Shown piece by piece: positions 23,560-36,600 of a stretch of DNA of 64,000 nt (position 1 is the first letter of the stretch; each line of letters opens with the position of its first letter). The notes beneath the pieces are model-generated. The model was given only the letters and a program-made list of their open reading frames with translations. It was not told the origin of the DNA and searched no databases. The position numbers and the translations under genes were made by a program. This DNA comes from Fallopia convolvulus (lineage: Eukaryota; Streptophyta; Magnoliopsida; Caryophyllales; Polygonaceae), in the NCBI GenBank assembly GCA_964016875.1, contig OZ024726.1, positions 49,340,825-49,404,824 on the forward strand, read 5' to 3'.

Positions 23560-24461
23560 TGATGCGTTTCGTCTCGCTACAAGGACCGATGTCTCGTGTT
23601 ATGAATCCCATCTCGGTCTAGGGCTGACAATGGAGCGGAAGCAATCAATGAATGGAGCACGCATGGGCGCGCGGTTCAATGAAGATTGGTACGACACTAG
23701 GGTTCTAGCGGCGTCTCGAGATGGACTTGATTCCGACGAACGAAACCTCAGAAAGATTGAAGAGCGATTGGGAAAAAGGTTTAGAAGAATTGACGCCTGA
23801 AGGCCTAAGGAAGAGAATCTTGATTCACTGAGGCAATTTCAATTTCATTCAATCGTAAATTGAATTCAAGAATAGTCTGACATATTAATAGATCTAAAAC
23901 CTAACCCTAGAAAACCTAGCGAGGATGGGCCAAGCATGCAAGCCCAGCCCATCTCGTTATTTAAATAAATAGCGGAAATATAATCAATACCAAATATAGT
24001 AATTATTTCACTTAAAAATCCCGACATATGAATAAATGGAAATCCGAAATCCCGAGACCCAAGGAGAAGACCGAAGGCCTCGAAGTGTTGCCCAAGAGGA
24101 CGCGGCCTGACACCCGGGAGTGCGAGGGTGCGCCACCAGACGCCCGAGCCCGCGCCCGAAAAGGCCGAGCCACTGGTGGAATTACGCGGGCACGCGGGCA
24201 GGGTGCGCGGGCGCGCCTATCCCTGCCGCGGCCGCAGCTCCTGTTGGCGCGGGCGCGCCTTCTGGCGTGTTGGCCACGCCGACGGAGATTCTTTCGGAAA
24301 GAGTTGGCTCGACCCTTGGCTCCTCCAATTGGTCCGAAAGTGTGTCTTGGACCAAATATATCATCAATATAGTAGAAGGTGGGTCTTTGACCGAACTCAT
24401 GGGCTGAATAGCTCGACTTGTGATGGAAACTGTTGATGTCGTCTTTGGCTGGAACGCATCA
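23560..24461 (-). repeat. Solo LTR 2 (902 bp) with 9-bp inverted ends and 5-bp target duplication
   Basis: The plus strand starts TGATGCGTT and ends AACGCATCA, a perfect 9-bp inverted repeat. The target duplication CCAGG is exact (23555-23559 and 24462-24466). It contains a strongly GC-rich segment (24060-24280) and AT-rich leader-like sequence. 'ATTCAATTTACGATTGAATG' on the minus strand suggests minus orientation. It inserted 5 bp from the end of solo LTR 1. ORFs of ~100 codons inside are chance products of GC richness. Confidence 0.85.
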
Positions 24462-24466
24462 CCAGG

Positions 24467-25191
24467 CCCCCAGCCATTACGGTCGGAAGTGGCTCAGCCA
24501 TAACGACCGACGATCGAGCATCATCTAGCCGTTACGGCTGGGTTTTTTCGTAAACCGAGAAATTAAATTTTCTCACCTACCTTAATTTATTCCGACGTAT
24601 ACCTTTAATCTACCATTGACGTGAGCAACTCCACTCCATTCGATCTCCTCTCCAAAAATCATCAAAACCTTTCCATGGTCATCATTCTTCAACAATGAAC
24701 AACAATGGGGGATTACCCACACTTCTTGGGATTGGAAGATCAAGCCTTGAACATCAATCACAATGGGGTATGTTTTATTTGCTAGTTTGTTCTTATCTTT
24801 CTTCCACCACTCTACTTTAGTCTACCATATTTATTTAATTTTGGGTAGAACTACCATGTTTATCTTGATATAGTAGTGAAGTAGGAAATAAAGCATGTGT
24901 TTGAACTTGCATGTATTGGCTAGGCAAACTTATGTAATTATTAGCAAAAAACTAGGTTAAAGATGAGGTCTTTGTTGAAAAAAAATCACAACTTTTGGAT
25001 TAAAAAGTTCGAAATGTTCTTAACAAAAAAAATCACCTGTGAACACAAGTGGCCGTTACGGCCAAAGTGATTCAAAATTTTGTATTATTTGCTTGATATC
25101 TTGATATCAACCGATACCCGCTTGATATCCATATCAAAATTTACCAAACACAATTTATGGATATAATTTATATTGATACCCATACCTGATA
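24467..25191. other. Spacer with recurrent near-palindromic GCCGTTACGGC motifs
   Basis: Related motifs occur at about 24472 (CAGCCATTACGGTCGG), 24498 (CAGCCATAACGACCGAC), 24528 (TAGCCGTTACGGCTGG) and 25049 (TGGCCGTTACGGCCAA), in either orientation. The segment 24640-24780 resembles a retroelement leader. GATATC-rich sequence follows at 25085-25190. No gene. Confidence 0.5.
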
Positions 25192-25196
25192 TATAG

Positions 25197-27056
25197 TGTG
25201 ACACCCTTATACCCTATGACGTATACTCTGTAAAACTTATCTCTTATATAAACAGATAATTCACATATAGCAACTATTCACGTAAGCACATATCAAACAT
25301 TAACAACCATAAAAGGTTGCACACACAGAGTTCTATGCCATTATTACTCATACTAAAACATCTGTCACTCTTAACTTATATTACAACTCATATGTCTATG
25401 ATGCAAAATGTGGAGGAGAAGGTTGCATTGAGTTTCAGCCGGCCGACCTGTATGAATGTGACCTATAACAGAGACACACACATCAGTAAAATCTAGCTGA
25501 ACCTGAAAAATTGTTTTGCGATTTACGTGAGTCGCATACTCAGTGAATATAAACCATCATCAATTATTTCACACAAAGCCAAACAATTGGTCAGTATACA
25601 TATTCATACATATTATATATGTCATATATGAATATACTATGCAAATGCAAATGTTGATGTTTCCGATTCTTTATTCTGTGAACTGTTCAAGCCTGAATCT
25701 GCCCCGAGTTTCGATTACCGACTCTTTTCCATATACCAACTTTTCTTTTTCTTTTTCCTTTTTTTCCCATTACCTCCATTACCGACTTTTAGGCATCTTA
25801 GGCATCATTTGCTCAATTACCATCTCTTAGGCATCTCAGGCCTCATGTATGACCCATAGGTCTCTTTTGTATACAAATTCAAGGCAAGACAATCACAGAT
25901 CCTTTTAATCTCATGCAATATGCTATGCAATCAAGTGCATCATGTAACCATATATCATATGTCATCTGTTAACATACCTTTTGTGCAAACAACTCTGGAA
26001 TTTCAGAGCTATCACATTTATCCATATAATCCATATAACACATATATCCATGTAGCTCATATAGCACATATATTCATATACCTCATATACCACATATAGC
26101 GCATATATCCATATATTCATATTTCACATATAGCACATAGGGTTCAATCTCCGGTCTATACTCACCTGTTTAAAGTAGATACTATATTTCTCCCCCTTGA
26201 CTCTGACCACGGTCTATTACTTGGGCTCCTATATGTAACCCAATGCAAATTAGGCTATTTACTCTTACAAACTCTAACCACAAATGCAATGAAATGCCAA
26301 AATGCATTATAACTTCTTGTGCATCTTTCCAAATCCTTTAAATTTGACAACAATAAACTATACATGTAAAAGAACATTTTTCTAGTTCAAACCTTTCTGA
26401 AAAACTTGATCAAAGGGCTCCCTAATATCATTACAAGGCAAAACCTTAAGATTACTATGAAATCTTGTACCGAATATAAATCCGATATCGAAAACACCCT
26501 CTGAGAAGTATAGATCAACCGATTTTCAAATCAAAATCATCTGTAGATCTAGATCTGGAAAAATTAGGAAAATCTAGATAAATCATTAACTAATTAAAAA
26601 CTTACTAAATCACGCTTGTACTTCAGGATTAAAACCCGATAGAAGAGATCTTGTGCCAGATCTAGACAAAAACAATCAAAATCAAAACAAATAAACTCCT
26701 TTTTTTCTTTTTTTCTCTCAAAAACTCTCTGCATATATTTTTTGTTTACGTAAATTGATGGTGAATAAGAACACCATATACATATATACGCTTAAGTCAG
26801 CAATTCTCAAGAGAAGTCGGCTAAACTTTTGACAATTTACACTTTTCACCCTCAAATTTCTTTTACTACATACTTTACCCTGAAATAATTAATAATTAAT
26901 TATTTTCTTAAAAACTTTTTAAAATATAATAAACTTAAATAGAAAATAAATATTACTTTTAAAAAATCACTATATATCATGTCAATATGCTATGCATATG
27001 CTCTTAATCTTATATGGATGACGAATGACGTATGCATTTTGATCGGGGATGTTACA
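25197..27056 (-). repeat. Solo LTR 3 (1860 bp), Gypsy/Tekay-like, with 5-bp target duplication
   Basis: Plus-strand termini are TGTGACACCC and GGGGATGTTACA. On the minus strand it begins TGTAACATCCCCGATC, a start typical of plant chromovirus (Del/Tekay) LTRs. The target duplication TATAG is exact (25192-25196 and 27057-27061). It contains a run of CATATA-type repeats near 26020-26140. No coding domains. Confidence 0.87.
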
Positions 27057-27061
27057 TATAG

Positions 27062-28045
27062 GTATCGATACCAAATGAGGCAATGAGCCCTTAGTCACTG
27101 ACCAATAAAATTTTAAATTATTTTTATTAAATTTTTTTGCTCGTCAAATTATTATTGTAATTATTATAAATTAAAATTATTTACATGATCAAAAGTATAT
27201 TATTCAAAATTTTGTATTATTTTTATTTAAAAATATTTATGAAAAAAAATATTAACACAAAAAATGACTATAATTAATGAAAATTTAAGTTTAAATTATT
27301 TTTATTATGAAGGTTTTTTTTTAAAATGACGTTTAAATGACCCCTTCCAAAGCAATTCAGAATCCTAGCCAAACCCAAAAACAAATCAATAGTTTCTCCA
27401 GTTCATAAAATTATCAATTTTAACGCTCCTCATTGAACATTCAACAATAATACATCAATTGCCCACACTTTTTTTTTTTGAAAATAACAATAAAAAATAG
27501 CAATTTTCTTTATCAAACCACTACAACAAGAACATGAATTTAATGCTTAGTGTATGAGCACTATAGACTTACAACAAAGTACTACTTCAAAAACTCATCC
27601 GACTTCATTAAACATCAACAATCACCCCTAAAATCATCTTATATTTAAAATTGGACCTAAAATCCTAAATTGGACCTTGAAACAAAAAAAGAAGGGTAAA
27701 TATTAGATTAATTTAACCTTAAATTGCTCCATTTCCCCGACCTCTCCACCTTAACGTCGTCGCCGATCGCTCCTCTTCATCGTTCTAGGCCGTTCCCAAA
27801 GCATTGATTTGTCCTCAATGCTCCCCTTGTTCTTTGTCACATCTCACTGCTTCTTTTTAACCTTTTTTTATTGTTTCGTTTTTAAATATTGAAGAAAAGT
27901 TGGAAGGATTTTAATTCCTTAAAAGTTTTTGGGTACTGTGCGAACAAAATCAAATGCTTGGGGTATTGTACGGAAATACTTTATTCATAGGACACCATTC
28001 GAAAAAGTGTAAAAGTGAGGGAAACCAAACAGAATTTCTCAAATA
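27062..28045. other. AT-rich non-coding spacer
   Basis: Very AT-rich in 27090-27330, then ordinary sequence with no ORF. Text before 28045 (27890-28040, '...GGGTACTGTGCGAAC...') looks like another repeat terminus but no partner was found. Confidence 0.45.
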
Positions 28046-28054
28046 AAAAAGTAA

Positions 28055-28209
28055 GGGATTTTCCTTTTGGTGCCCCTGAGCTTTTGACATTTTCTTTTGG
28101 TACCCAGGGAAAAAATTATTCCTTTTTGTATCCCTGTGTTTTTAAAATAGTTTCAACCGTAACCTAAAGTTAAATTTCACCCACTTTTTTTTAACTTTTC
28201 TGTTAACAA
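28055..28209 (+). repeat. Left terminal inverted repeat of MULE 1
   Basis: The TTTTGGTxCCC-type motif occurs three times, with key G at 28070, 28100 and 28128. The tail 'AACCTAAAGTTAAATTTCACCCA' is split between 28160 and 28190 and matches the right repeat. Confidence 0.9.
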
Positions 28210-28914
28210 TTGATAAAAACAAAAAAAACCTACCTCCCCATTCTTCCCCTCTTAACGCCACCGTTTTTCCACCTTCCATACACCACCAACCCAATTCAAT
28301 TCAACTCTATGAACTTTTGACGCGCCCCCTTTTCCTTTCGCCCTTTGAGTGAGCCGGCCCTAATTGCCCCTTTTGGGGTTTCTCCTTTGTTCTTCCTCGA
28401 TTCCTCTCTGGTTCTTGTGCTTTTCCCTCTGTAAATCCGCTTTCCTCCTTGCCTTCTTTGTGAATTCCCTGGCTTCCCCCCCTCAGATTGGTTTAATTTT
28501 TCACTTTGCGTTCTCCCTCTATTGTTAAACTTTTGGGTTTCTTGACTTTTTCGATCTGTTCTTTGGATCTGAATATGTTGTGATTCCTCTATACACTTGT
28601 CGGCCCTGGTACCGTCTTGATCCCTACTCTAATCTCTCTCAAAGTGGCCAGCTTATGTTGCCCAGTTCTTGGGGGTGGTTTTATCCCTATCTTCTTCACT
28701 GGTCTTGGATCGGTGGGGAGGCTCTTGAAATTTCTCCTTGGAGTCTTGCGACTTGTGTTGATTTATTTATGCTGGTGTCTCTGGATTGTTGGCTTTTGTT
28801 GATGTATGTGGTGGATCTCTCTTTATTTGAGAGATTCGCGACGATGCGGAATGCGGCTCTTTGGCTTCTTTGGAGGGGAATGACTTGCTCTTTCCCTTCA
28901 TGCGTTTGGATCTT

Positions 28915-29700
28915 CATATTTCCAGGTTATGTAATCTTTTCTTCTTCTTTTGTGTTTTTTGGTGTGCAGTTGTTTATTTTCCAAACTTTTCTCTTTTGGC
29001 CTCCTTCTGGATTTCTTCTCTCTTGTGTGGGTTTTATGCCCTTCAGGATTGAGAACCTGTCTATTTGGATGCCTTTAGAGAATGAACATTATCCTGTTGA
29101 AACCTCTATGAACTTTTGTTCCACAAATCTTATGAAACTTGTTCTCATTGAGATTCTGAATCATGGCTGTTATATTTCTATGGCTCAAATTGATAATTTT
29201 CCTTGTTTTTGGTTGCTTATTGTACCTCTTGGTATGAGTTTGGTGTAGTTTCTTAGCTGTTGCCTGTGTTCTTTCGTCTACTCTTGCTATGCGTGTTGGA
29301 AGTGTTGCTATTTTCACTGGTCTTATGGGCTGTTGGAGATTGATTCTTGTCCTTTCTCTTGCTGATGGTTTTTGGACTTTTCAGGTTATGTAAATCCTGC
29401 TTCTCTTCCTTTTCTTTTTGGCTTTAATTTTTGTTTCCTGTCTAAAACTTTTCTTTGGCCTTCTTCTCTCAAGACTGACTTTCGGGTCTTTCAAGATTGA
29501 GAATTTGGCAGCCTCTTGGCTTTCAAAGAATGAAACATATTCCATTGAAACTTTACTGAACCTTTCTCTCCAAAGTTATATGACTATTGTTCGAAGTAAC
29601 TTATGCTATATTAAAGGCTCTTTTCTTGGTGAATCCTTATACTCCCATGAATGTATTTGTGACTTTTCACATTGCCTCTTTGTGAGTTGGTTGTAGATTT
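28915..29700 (+). repeat. Imperfect tandem repeat in the LINE 5' leader (period about 450 bp)
   Basis: Blocks recur in the same order: 'CAGGTTATGTAA' at about 28924 and 29381, 'TTGAGAA..TG' at about 29048 and 29493, and 'GAATGAA.CATAT/ATTCC.TTGAAAC' at about 29080 and 29528. The copies are diverged. The leader is also T-rich on the sense strand, which is why long hydrophobic ORFs (28580-29248, 30063-31088) appear. I do not regard those as genes. Confidence 0.55.
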
Positions 29701-31256
29701 ACCCCTATTCTTGGATCAATAGTATTCCCTCTTTGATGTATGGGTTGAGCTCTCTACTCTTATGGACCAATCTTCTGCTACAAGATAAAATTATGATTGA
29801 TTCAGGTGATATCTTTCTAAGATTCTCCCTTGCTGTGATTATTGTATATCTCTGGATCTTGGATAAACTTCATATTCCATGTGATGCTTGGTTGGGAAAT
29901 TTGTTTTCTCATTTCTATTCTAATTCCTATTATGGTCCATGTTTATTTTGTAAAATATTCATGTCTCTATGTGTGCTTGCTTTTGGTTCATTCTTGGTAG
30001 TGAATTGGCAGCAAGTGCTCCCATTTGGATTAATGAATTATTATTGTCTGATGGTTGAGTAGTTGTTGCCTTCTCTACTCTGGGCTCTTGTGAACCTTTT
30101 TAAAGACAAGCCACTTTCCTTTCTTGGAGATGGGTGGTTTTGGCTCCTATATCTCTTTGCTATAGTTGAAGCTTGGCACCTTCTTCAGTTAGAATTCTAT
30201 GAAGATTATTGGATGCTTCTTCCTTTGGATGAACATCCCCTAAGAATTGACATGGATATTTATTTTAAAGGTTTTATCCCATATGATGTTCAAAATACAA
30301 AGTTACTGTTCACACAATTTTTGACATTTAGTATTGCTGTTTACCTTGCTATATCTTTCTCACTAAGGATTTTATGTCGTGATCTTCTCTGTGGGTGTCT
30401 TTCTTATTGGGAATGGTCACTGTTCTATCTTTGTTTATATGCTGTTTTTGCAACAAAAGTGATAAATAGACTATTGTGGTCATTTTATCTTCAAACTAGT
30501 ATGAAACCTACCTCTTTGATTACTCTCTTCTACCTCCATTTTAATTCTTATATTAATAAAGCTATACTACTTCTTCTCCTGTGGGATATTATCAAATTTA
30601 TGAGTCACTTAAAAATTTTATATTTTCTTCATGATCTTTTCCTCAGCTTGTTAAAATATCTTGCTTATTTATATGGTTATCTGATGTTTTATTATGAAAC
30701 CTCTGTAATTCTCTTCCTGGACTATATCCTTGAACCATCTCATATAATTACTTTTTATCTAAATGTATATTATTTCCACGATAAGACCAATTTTACATAT
30801 CACCTATTTTATCATTATTCTAAAAGTTGTAATTTAGGTATGTCAACTTTCTTGAGGGTGTTGATTAATTTGCAATTTTTACTCACCCATATCTTGGCAG
30901 TTATTACAACTCAAATTCGCTGGTTCTTAATCATTTCTCTAGCCTACAAATCATTAAATGCTTCTGCTGAATTCTCTCTATTTATATACTGTTCAAAATC
31001 TAGGTCTTGTTACATTAAACTGTGTTCATACCTGTTCAAGATTTCATGCAGAAATTCTTTTTGCATGGTTACTGTTGACCTCTTCTGAGACCAATCAGCA
31101 CTGATGACATTTATTAATCTGCATGTTATTAAATTCAACTTCTCTCCTCTGGTCCTTAAACTCTCTACATCTCCTTACTATTCTCTATTTAAAGACTGCT
31201 AGTTGCTTCGTAAGTTATTCATCCTATCTCATTTCCTCTCTTCCCAAATACTCATA

Positions 31257-32874
31257 ATGATAGGAGATAATTCATACCAAGATGCTTTGGTCAATTTCCC
31301 TGTGCTTAACTCTATGTCTGCTGCAATGGAGATTGAAGGGAACTCTCTCCTTTCTTCCTTGCCTGATCACCCTTTACCTAATGAATTCCCTATTCCACAA
31401 CCACAAAGTCCTACTGGACCTCTTGCATGCAATGAAACTCTTTCCCACATTTCTGAGGGTTCTCCTGAGCTGGTCCCTGATATTACCTTTGTTCCAAATA
31501 ATAATCTTCTCAATCCACATGTCCTGACTCCACAAATTCCAGCCCCTAATCCCACAACTATTCCCTCTGTCAAAAAATACTTGCATGAACTCATGCACTT
31601 TTTCCTTTTGCTTAAGATGGTGGAGGAGCCTATCTCTACTACTCTTATCAATGGAAAAATGAAGGAAGTTTGGAAAGAAACAGTGAAAGGAGAGGTGCAG
31701 TTTCAGGAGTTTGTTAACTTCTGGATACTGTTTAAGTTCTCAAATAGAGAAGCTAGAGACTCAGTTTGGAACAAAAGACCTTATCTGGTTCAAGGCAAGT
31801 TGGTTGCCCTTATCCCTTTTTATCCTGAATTTAACCCAACTTTTGATGAGATTCTTAAGGGCTGACATCAGGGCTAGAATTCCCTCTCTTCCATACTATC
31901 TTTATAACCCTGCTGCTCTTGACCTTATCCTTCGGGATAATCTCATTGGACACTTTATTAGGGTGGATGAGGTCTCAAACACTAAGAACAAAATGAAATT
32001 CTGTAGAGTGCTGGTTAATGTGGATATCACTTCTCCTCTTAAGGGTTGTGTTAAAATCAAAAACCACTCTAACTGTGTGTTATCCCTCAAAGTGTGGTAT
32101 GAAACTGTCTCTAAGGGTTGTGGTTGTTGTGGGGAGGCTTCTCATGGGTTTGATGAGTGTCCTCTCAACAATATTCAGCCTAGGAGCTTCAAATTAAGTG
32201 TGTTGGATAACCCAGCTGAAGCTGAGCTTATTCAACAAACAAATATTAGCTTGCATGGTGATATGGCTACTAGACCTGTTGTTTCAAGAGCTGCTAAAGG
32301 GCCTACCTTTGTAAGATCAAATGTCATTTCCCCAATGTTTTCCTCTAACCTAGTCTCTTCCAATGTTCTTTCTTCTATGGTTTTGCCCTCTGTTGGGGTG
32401 GGAAACTCTGAACTGAATCCTCTGAATGATATTCCTCCATATAATCCTTTGCTTACTATTGAAATGCTTTCTGCTATGGATCCTGTGATATTCTCTGACC
32501 CTACTGTGCTGATGAATGCCCATGAACAAATTGCATTTGCTATTGCAAACCTTAATGCTCCCCTTCCTGAGACAGTGATGATCCCACCCTACCTCTATGC
32601 CTCTCCCTTGGTGTCTGTGGGGTTTGGGATGCCTAGTGCTTCTCTCCCAACTCCTCAGATTGCATTTATGGGATTGACTGGTATGGACAATGGGACTGAG
32701 TCCTCAAACTCTTTGCTAAGAAACCAGCTGAAAGCTGTGGACATTACTTGTGCTGGTGAAAGCACTTCTGATTCATCTAAACGTAAGGACTCTGAGCTGC
32801 TTAAAGACTTGGTTGATGCTACTTCTGCCCTTAAGAAGCCTAAGAAGACCCGGGGCAAAAAACAAGCAGTTTAA
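31257..32874 (+). pseudogene. LINE ORF1 (DUF4283 and CCHC knuckle), one frameshift
   Basis: The ATG at 31257 (MIGDNSYQDAL) starts a Pro-rich N-terminus, then DUF4283-like sequence ('KGEVQFQEFVNFWILFKFSNREARDSVWNKRPYLVQGKLVALIPF' region, residues about 130-200). At about 31855 the frame shifts by one base into the C-terminal half, with 'GCGCCGEASHGFDEC', a CX2CX4HX4C knuckle. A low-complexity tail and Lys-rich end follow. Known: plant L1 ORF1 proteins are nucleic-acid-binding particles. The long ORF continues to 32874. Confidence 0.85.
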
Positions 32875-33622
32875 TGATTATTGCTCCCTTTGTTTGTGTT
32901 ACTTGTTGTTTAAGACATCTAGTCTGTATGCTTAATTTCCCTTTGCTGTGTTTCCCTTATGTTGTTTCATCCCAGTTATGGTCAGTTTTATCCTTTCAAG
33001 TATGTATGGGCAGTGGCTTCAGTGTTTTAGCCTCTTTTGATTTTGGTAATGCCCTTGTGTGTAAAATTACCAAGTATTCCCCTTATGTATGCTTGGTTTG
33101 TGTAATATTAAAGATCAGTTTATGTTACTCAACTTGTTATTATCCTTCTGTTATGGTTAAAATCTTTCTTCTAAACAATCCCAACATAAATTTCATTCTG
33201 TGCATGAATTGTCTTTCTCCCTATTTAGCACTTGATTGTTTAAGCTACTACTTAACTTATTATTATAACATGTCTATTTCTGTTCCAATTAACAAGTATG
33301 ATAGAATAATTTTCGACTACTTGGACTTCCTCCTGATTTCGAGCAGGCTGCAGATTTATATCTCTAAATCTTTTATTATTTTTATTACACTTTCTTTTTT
33401 TAGCTCTATGTATCAGTATTGGTCCAATTCTAGTTTTATTTTTACTTTGGAAAGCTGCACTTTAATTCTCTCTTCTATAAGTTATCAGTGTTCGGTACTT
33501 TTCCATGTTTGTAATGACTTTTTATGTATGCTGCTTCTGTACCCTCTTAAAATTTTCCTTTGGTATTGGAATATTAAAACTCTAATTTTGAAATTTATTG
33601 TTTCTAATCAACAAGGTTTTTT
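32875..33622 (+). other. LINE inter-ORF spacer
   Basis: About 750 bp between ORF1 stop and ORF2 ATG. One frame stays open for 250 codons (32874-33626) and overlaps the ORF2 start by a few bases. It is Phe/Leu/Cys/Tyr-rich, reflecting T-rich sense DNA, and has no recognisable domain. Confidence 0.6.
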
Positions 33623-36600
33623 ATGAATATGGGATATTGGAATAATAGAGGTATTTGCATGCCTAATTTCTGGGAAGAAGTTGGGTTTATTAGAAAACTG
33701 AATAAATTAAATTTTCTTTGTCTAGCGGAAACCAAAACAGAAGACGATCCCAACTTTTCAATTTTGCATAAATCCGGTTTCCAATCTGCCATTTCTTGTC
33801 CTTCTGTGGGATCTAGAGGTGGGCTTTGGCTCCTTATATGTGAAAATACTAAAACAAGAAAATGTAGTTTATGTCATCAATCTTCTAATCTAATCATTAT
33901 GAAATATTCCTATCCTAACCAAAATTTCATTTTAGTATTTGTTTACGCCCCGGCAAGGGAAGCGGATAAAAATGCTTTTTGGAACTCCCTTGCTTCACAT
34001 ATTTCTCAGATAAATTTACCATTTTTATTAATAGGAGACTTAAATGAAATTTCATCACTTAACGATAAATTAGGTGGTGTTCCTCCTTTACCTAGTAAAT
34101 TTAATCGTCTTTTAAATTTTTCGAATCAATTTGGTCTGGTGGATTCTAGAACTTCTGGTTTCCCCTTTACTTGGCGTAAAAGTTCGGTAGCTCAGGATAA
34201 TGTCTTTGAAAAATTAGATAGAGTCCTTATACATCAAACTCTAACTCATATGTTCCCGTCTCTTATAATTCAACATCATCCTTTTACAACCTCGGACCAC
34301 TGCCTGATATCTTTTTCGATTGGATCCTCTAAATCTTATCGTAAAATTCCTTTTAGATTTGAAAATGCTTGGATGTCAATCCCGTCTTTTAATCCCTTAG
34401 TTTCTAAAGTTTGGTGTTACCAAATGAATGGATATTTTATGTTCCGTCTCTCTATGAAATTAAATCTGTTAAAAAAATATTCTAAAATTTGGGCTAAACA
34501 TCATACTAATAATAATTTTGAACAACTTAAAATATCTGAAGATCAGTTATTATCGCTCCATTCGGATTTATTAGTTAATCCCAATAATTCTACCATTCTT
34601 TTTAAACTCCAGTCTCATCTAAATAAATATAATGCTCTTTTAGACTTTCAGCATAATTTTTGGAAACAGAGAGCAAAAGTAATTCATTTACAAAATGTGG
34701 ATCGAAATACAAAATATTTTCAATCTGTTTCCAAAATTCGTTTTTATAAACAAAGAATTCTTTCTTTTCAAACAAATGAAGGAATTGTTCTTTTTGATCA
34801 TGACTTAATTTCCCAAAAAATAACTGAAGAGCTTGCTCACCGGTTTAATTTAAATCCCCATTGTTCTGTTAATAACTCAGATTTAGATATTATTCCTAAT
34901 TTAGTCTCAGCTTCGGATAATTTGATACTATGTAAAGCGCCTTCACTTGTGGAAATTAAATTTGCTGTCTTTGATCTTGCTCCGAATAAATCTTCGGGAC
35001 CAGATGGTTTCCCTGCTAACTTCTTTCAACATTACTGGCATATTGTTGGAAATTCAGTAGTTTTAGTAGTTCAGGCCTTTTTTCATTCTGGTCATATGCT
35101 AAAATCGATTAATAAATCTTTTGTAGCTCTTATTCCCCAAATTGACTCTCCTTTAACAATAAATCATTTTAGACCTATTAGTTTGTGCAATACGATTTAT
35201 AAAGTTATTACAAAAATTTTAGCTAATCGTATGACTTCTATTTTACCAAATATAATTCATCCTCTTCAGGGTGCGTTTGTCTAAGGAAGACTTATCCAGG
35301 ATAATATCCTAATTGCTCACGAAATCTTTCATTCTTTTCATAAAAAGAAAAAAGGAAAACATGGGTGGATGGCTTTGAAAATTGATATGGAAAAGGCTTA
35401 CGATAAACTTGATTGGAATTTTATTAGATTAATTCTTCTTAAATTTGGATTCCATGTTAATTGGGTTAATCTGGTCATGACTTGTATTACTACTTCTTCC
35501 TCCTCGATTTTGGTAAATAACGAACCAGGAATTGAGTTCACCCCTCATTGTGGTATTCGTCAGGGTGACCTGATGGCCCCCTTTATTTTTATTATATGTA
35601 TGGAGTATCTTGCGAGATCCCTTCAGTTTCAATCAACTTTAGATTCCAAATATGTGGGAATTCAGTTAGTTAAAAATGGAGTTTGTCTGCCTTTCCTTAG
35701 TTTTGCAGATGACACTATCATTTTTGCTAATGCTTCTCATGCTAATATTAATTATATTAAAGGTTTCTTGGATTCTTTTTCTAGGGTCTCTGGCCTTTCG
35801 ATTAATTATCATAAAAGTAGTTTTCAGGTCTCTGAAAATATTTCACGTCAAACTGCAACCTCTCTTGCAAGCGTTCTTAATATTCAACTTACTACTTCTA
35901 TGGAGAAATATCTTGGTATTCCTATTCTTAAAGGTAGGGTTCAAAATGCAGTCTTTGCAGATTCAATCACAAAATTGAAAAAACAACTATCTCAATGGAA
36001 AGGAAACTCTATTTCTCAGGCAGGTAGGGCTGTGCTTATTCAATCAAATCTGTTCGGTCAGGTTAATTATCTAATGCAAAGTTTTTTACTTCCTAAAGGT
36101 GTTCTTTGTGATATTGATAAAATTAATAAATCTTTTTTTGGAATAAGTTTACTCCTAATCATCATCCTCTTATAAGTTGGGATAAAGTTTGCTCTCCTAA
36201 AGAGTCTGGAGGTATGCGGCTTAGGACGGCTGAGACTACTAATAGTGCTTTGCAAATGAAACTTCTTTGGAAAATATTAACTGAACCCAATAATTATTGG
36301 GTACGTATTATTTCAGAAAAATACTTGGGTTCCTGTTCAATTTTTTAGATACAGAAAAAAATTGTTCTTGGCAATTTGGTAGATTGCTCAATCTTAGAGA
36401 TAAATTCTCTAAAGGTCTTTTTTGGAATATTGGAAATGGTCATTCAATTAATTTTTGGAAAGATCGCTGGATTAAAAATATTGATTTAATGTCATTTTAT
36501 GATAATGATAATTTAAATTTAAAAGTATCAGCTTTTATCACTCCCGGTCGACTTTGGAATGTTGAGTACTTGCGTTTGATGGTTTCTTAATCAATTGTGA

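Noticed and set aside
24028..24436. Several overlapping ~100-codon ORFs in three frames
   Set aside because: They fall in the GC-rich part of solo LTR 2, where stop codons are rare. No recognisable protein.
26000..26140. Possible CRISPR-like or satellite array of CATATA-type repeats
   Set aside because: Short irregular simple repeats within solo LTR 3, with no regular spacer pattern.
28580..31088. Long hydrophobic ORFs (222 and 341 codons) in the LINE 5' leader
   Set aside because: The sense strand is T-rich, which yields long Phe/Leu/Trp-rich frames without any domain. They lie upstream of ORF1 inside the element.
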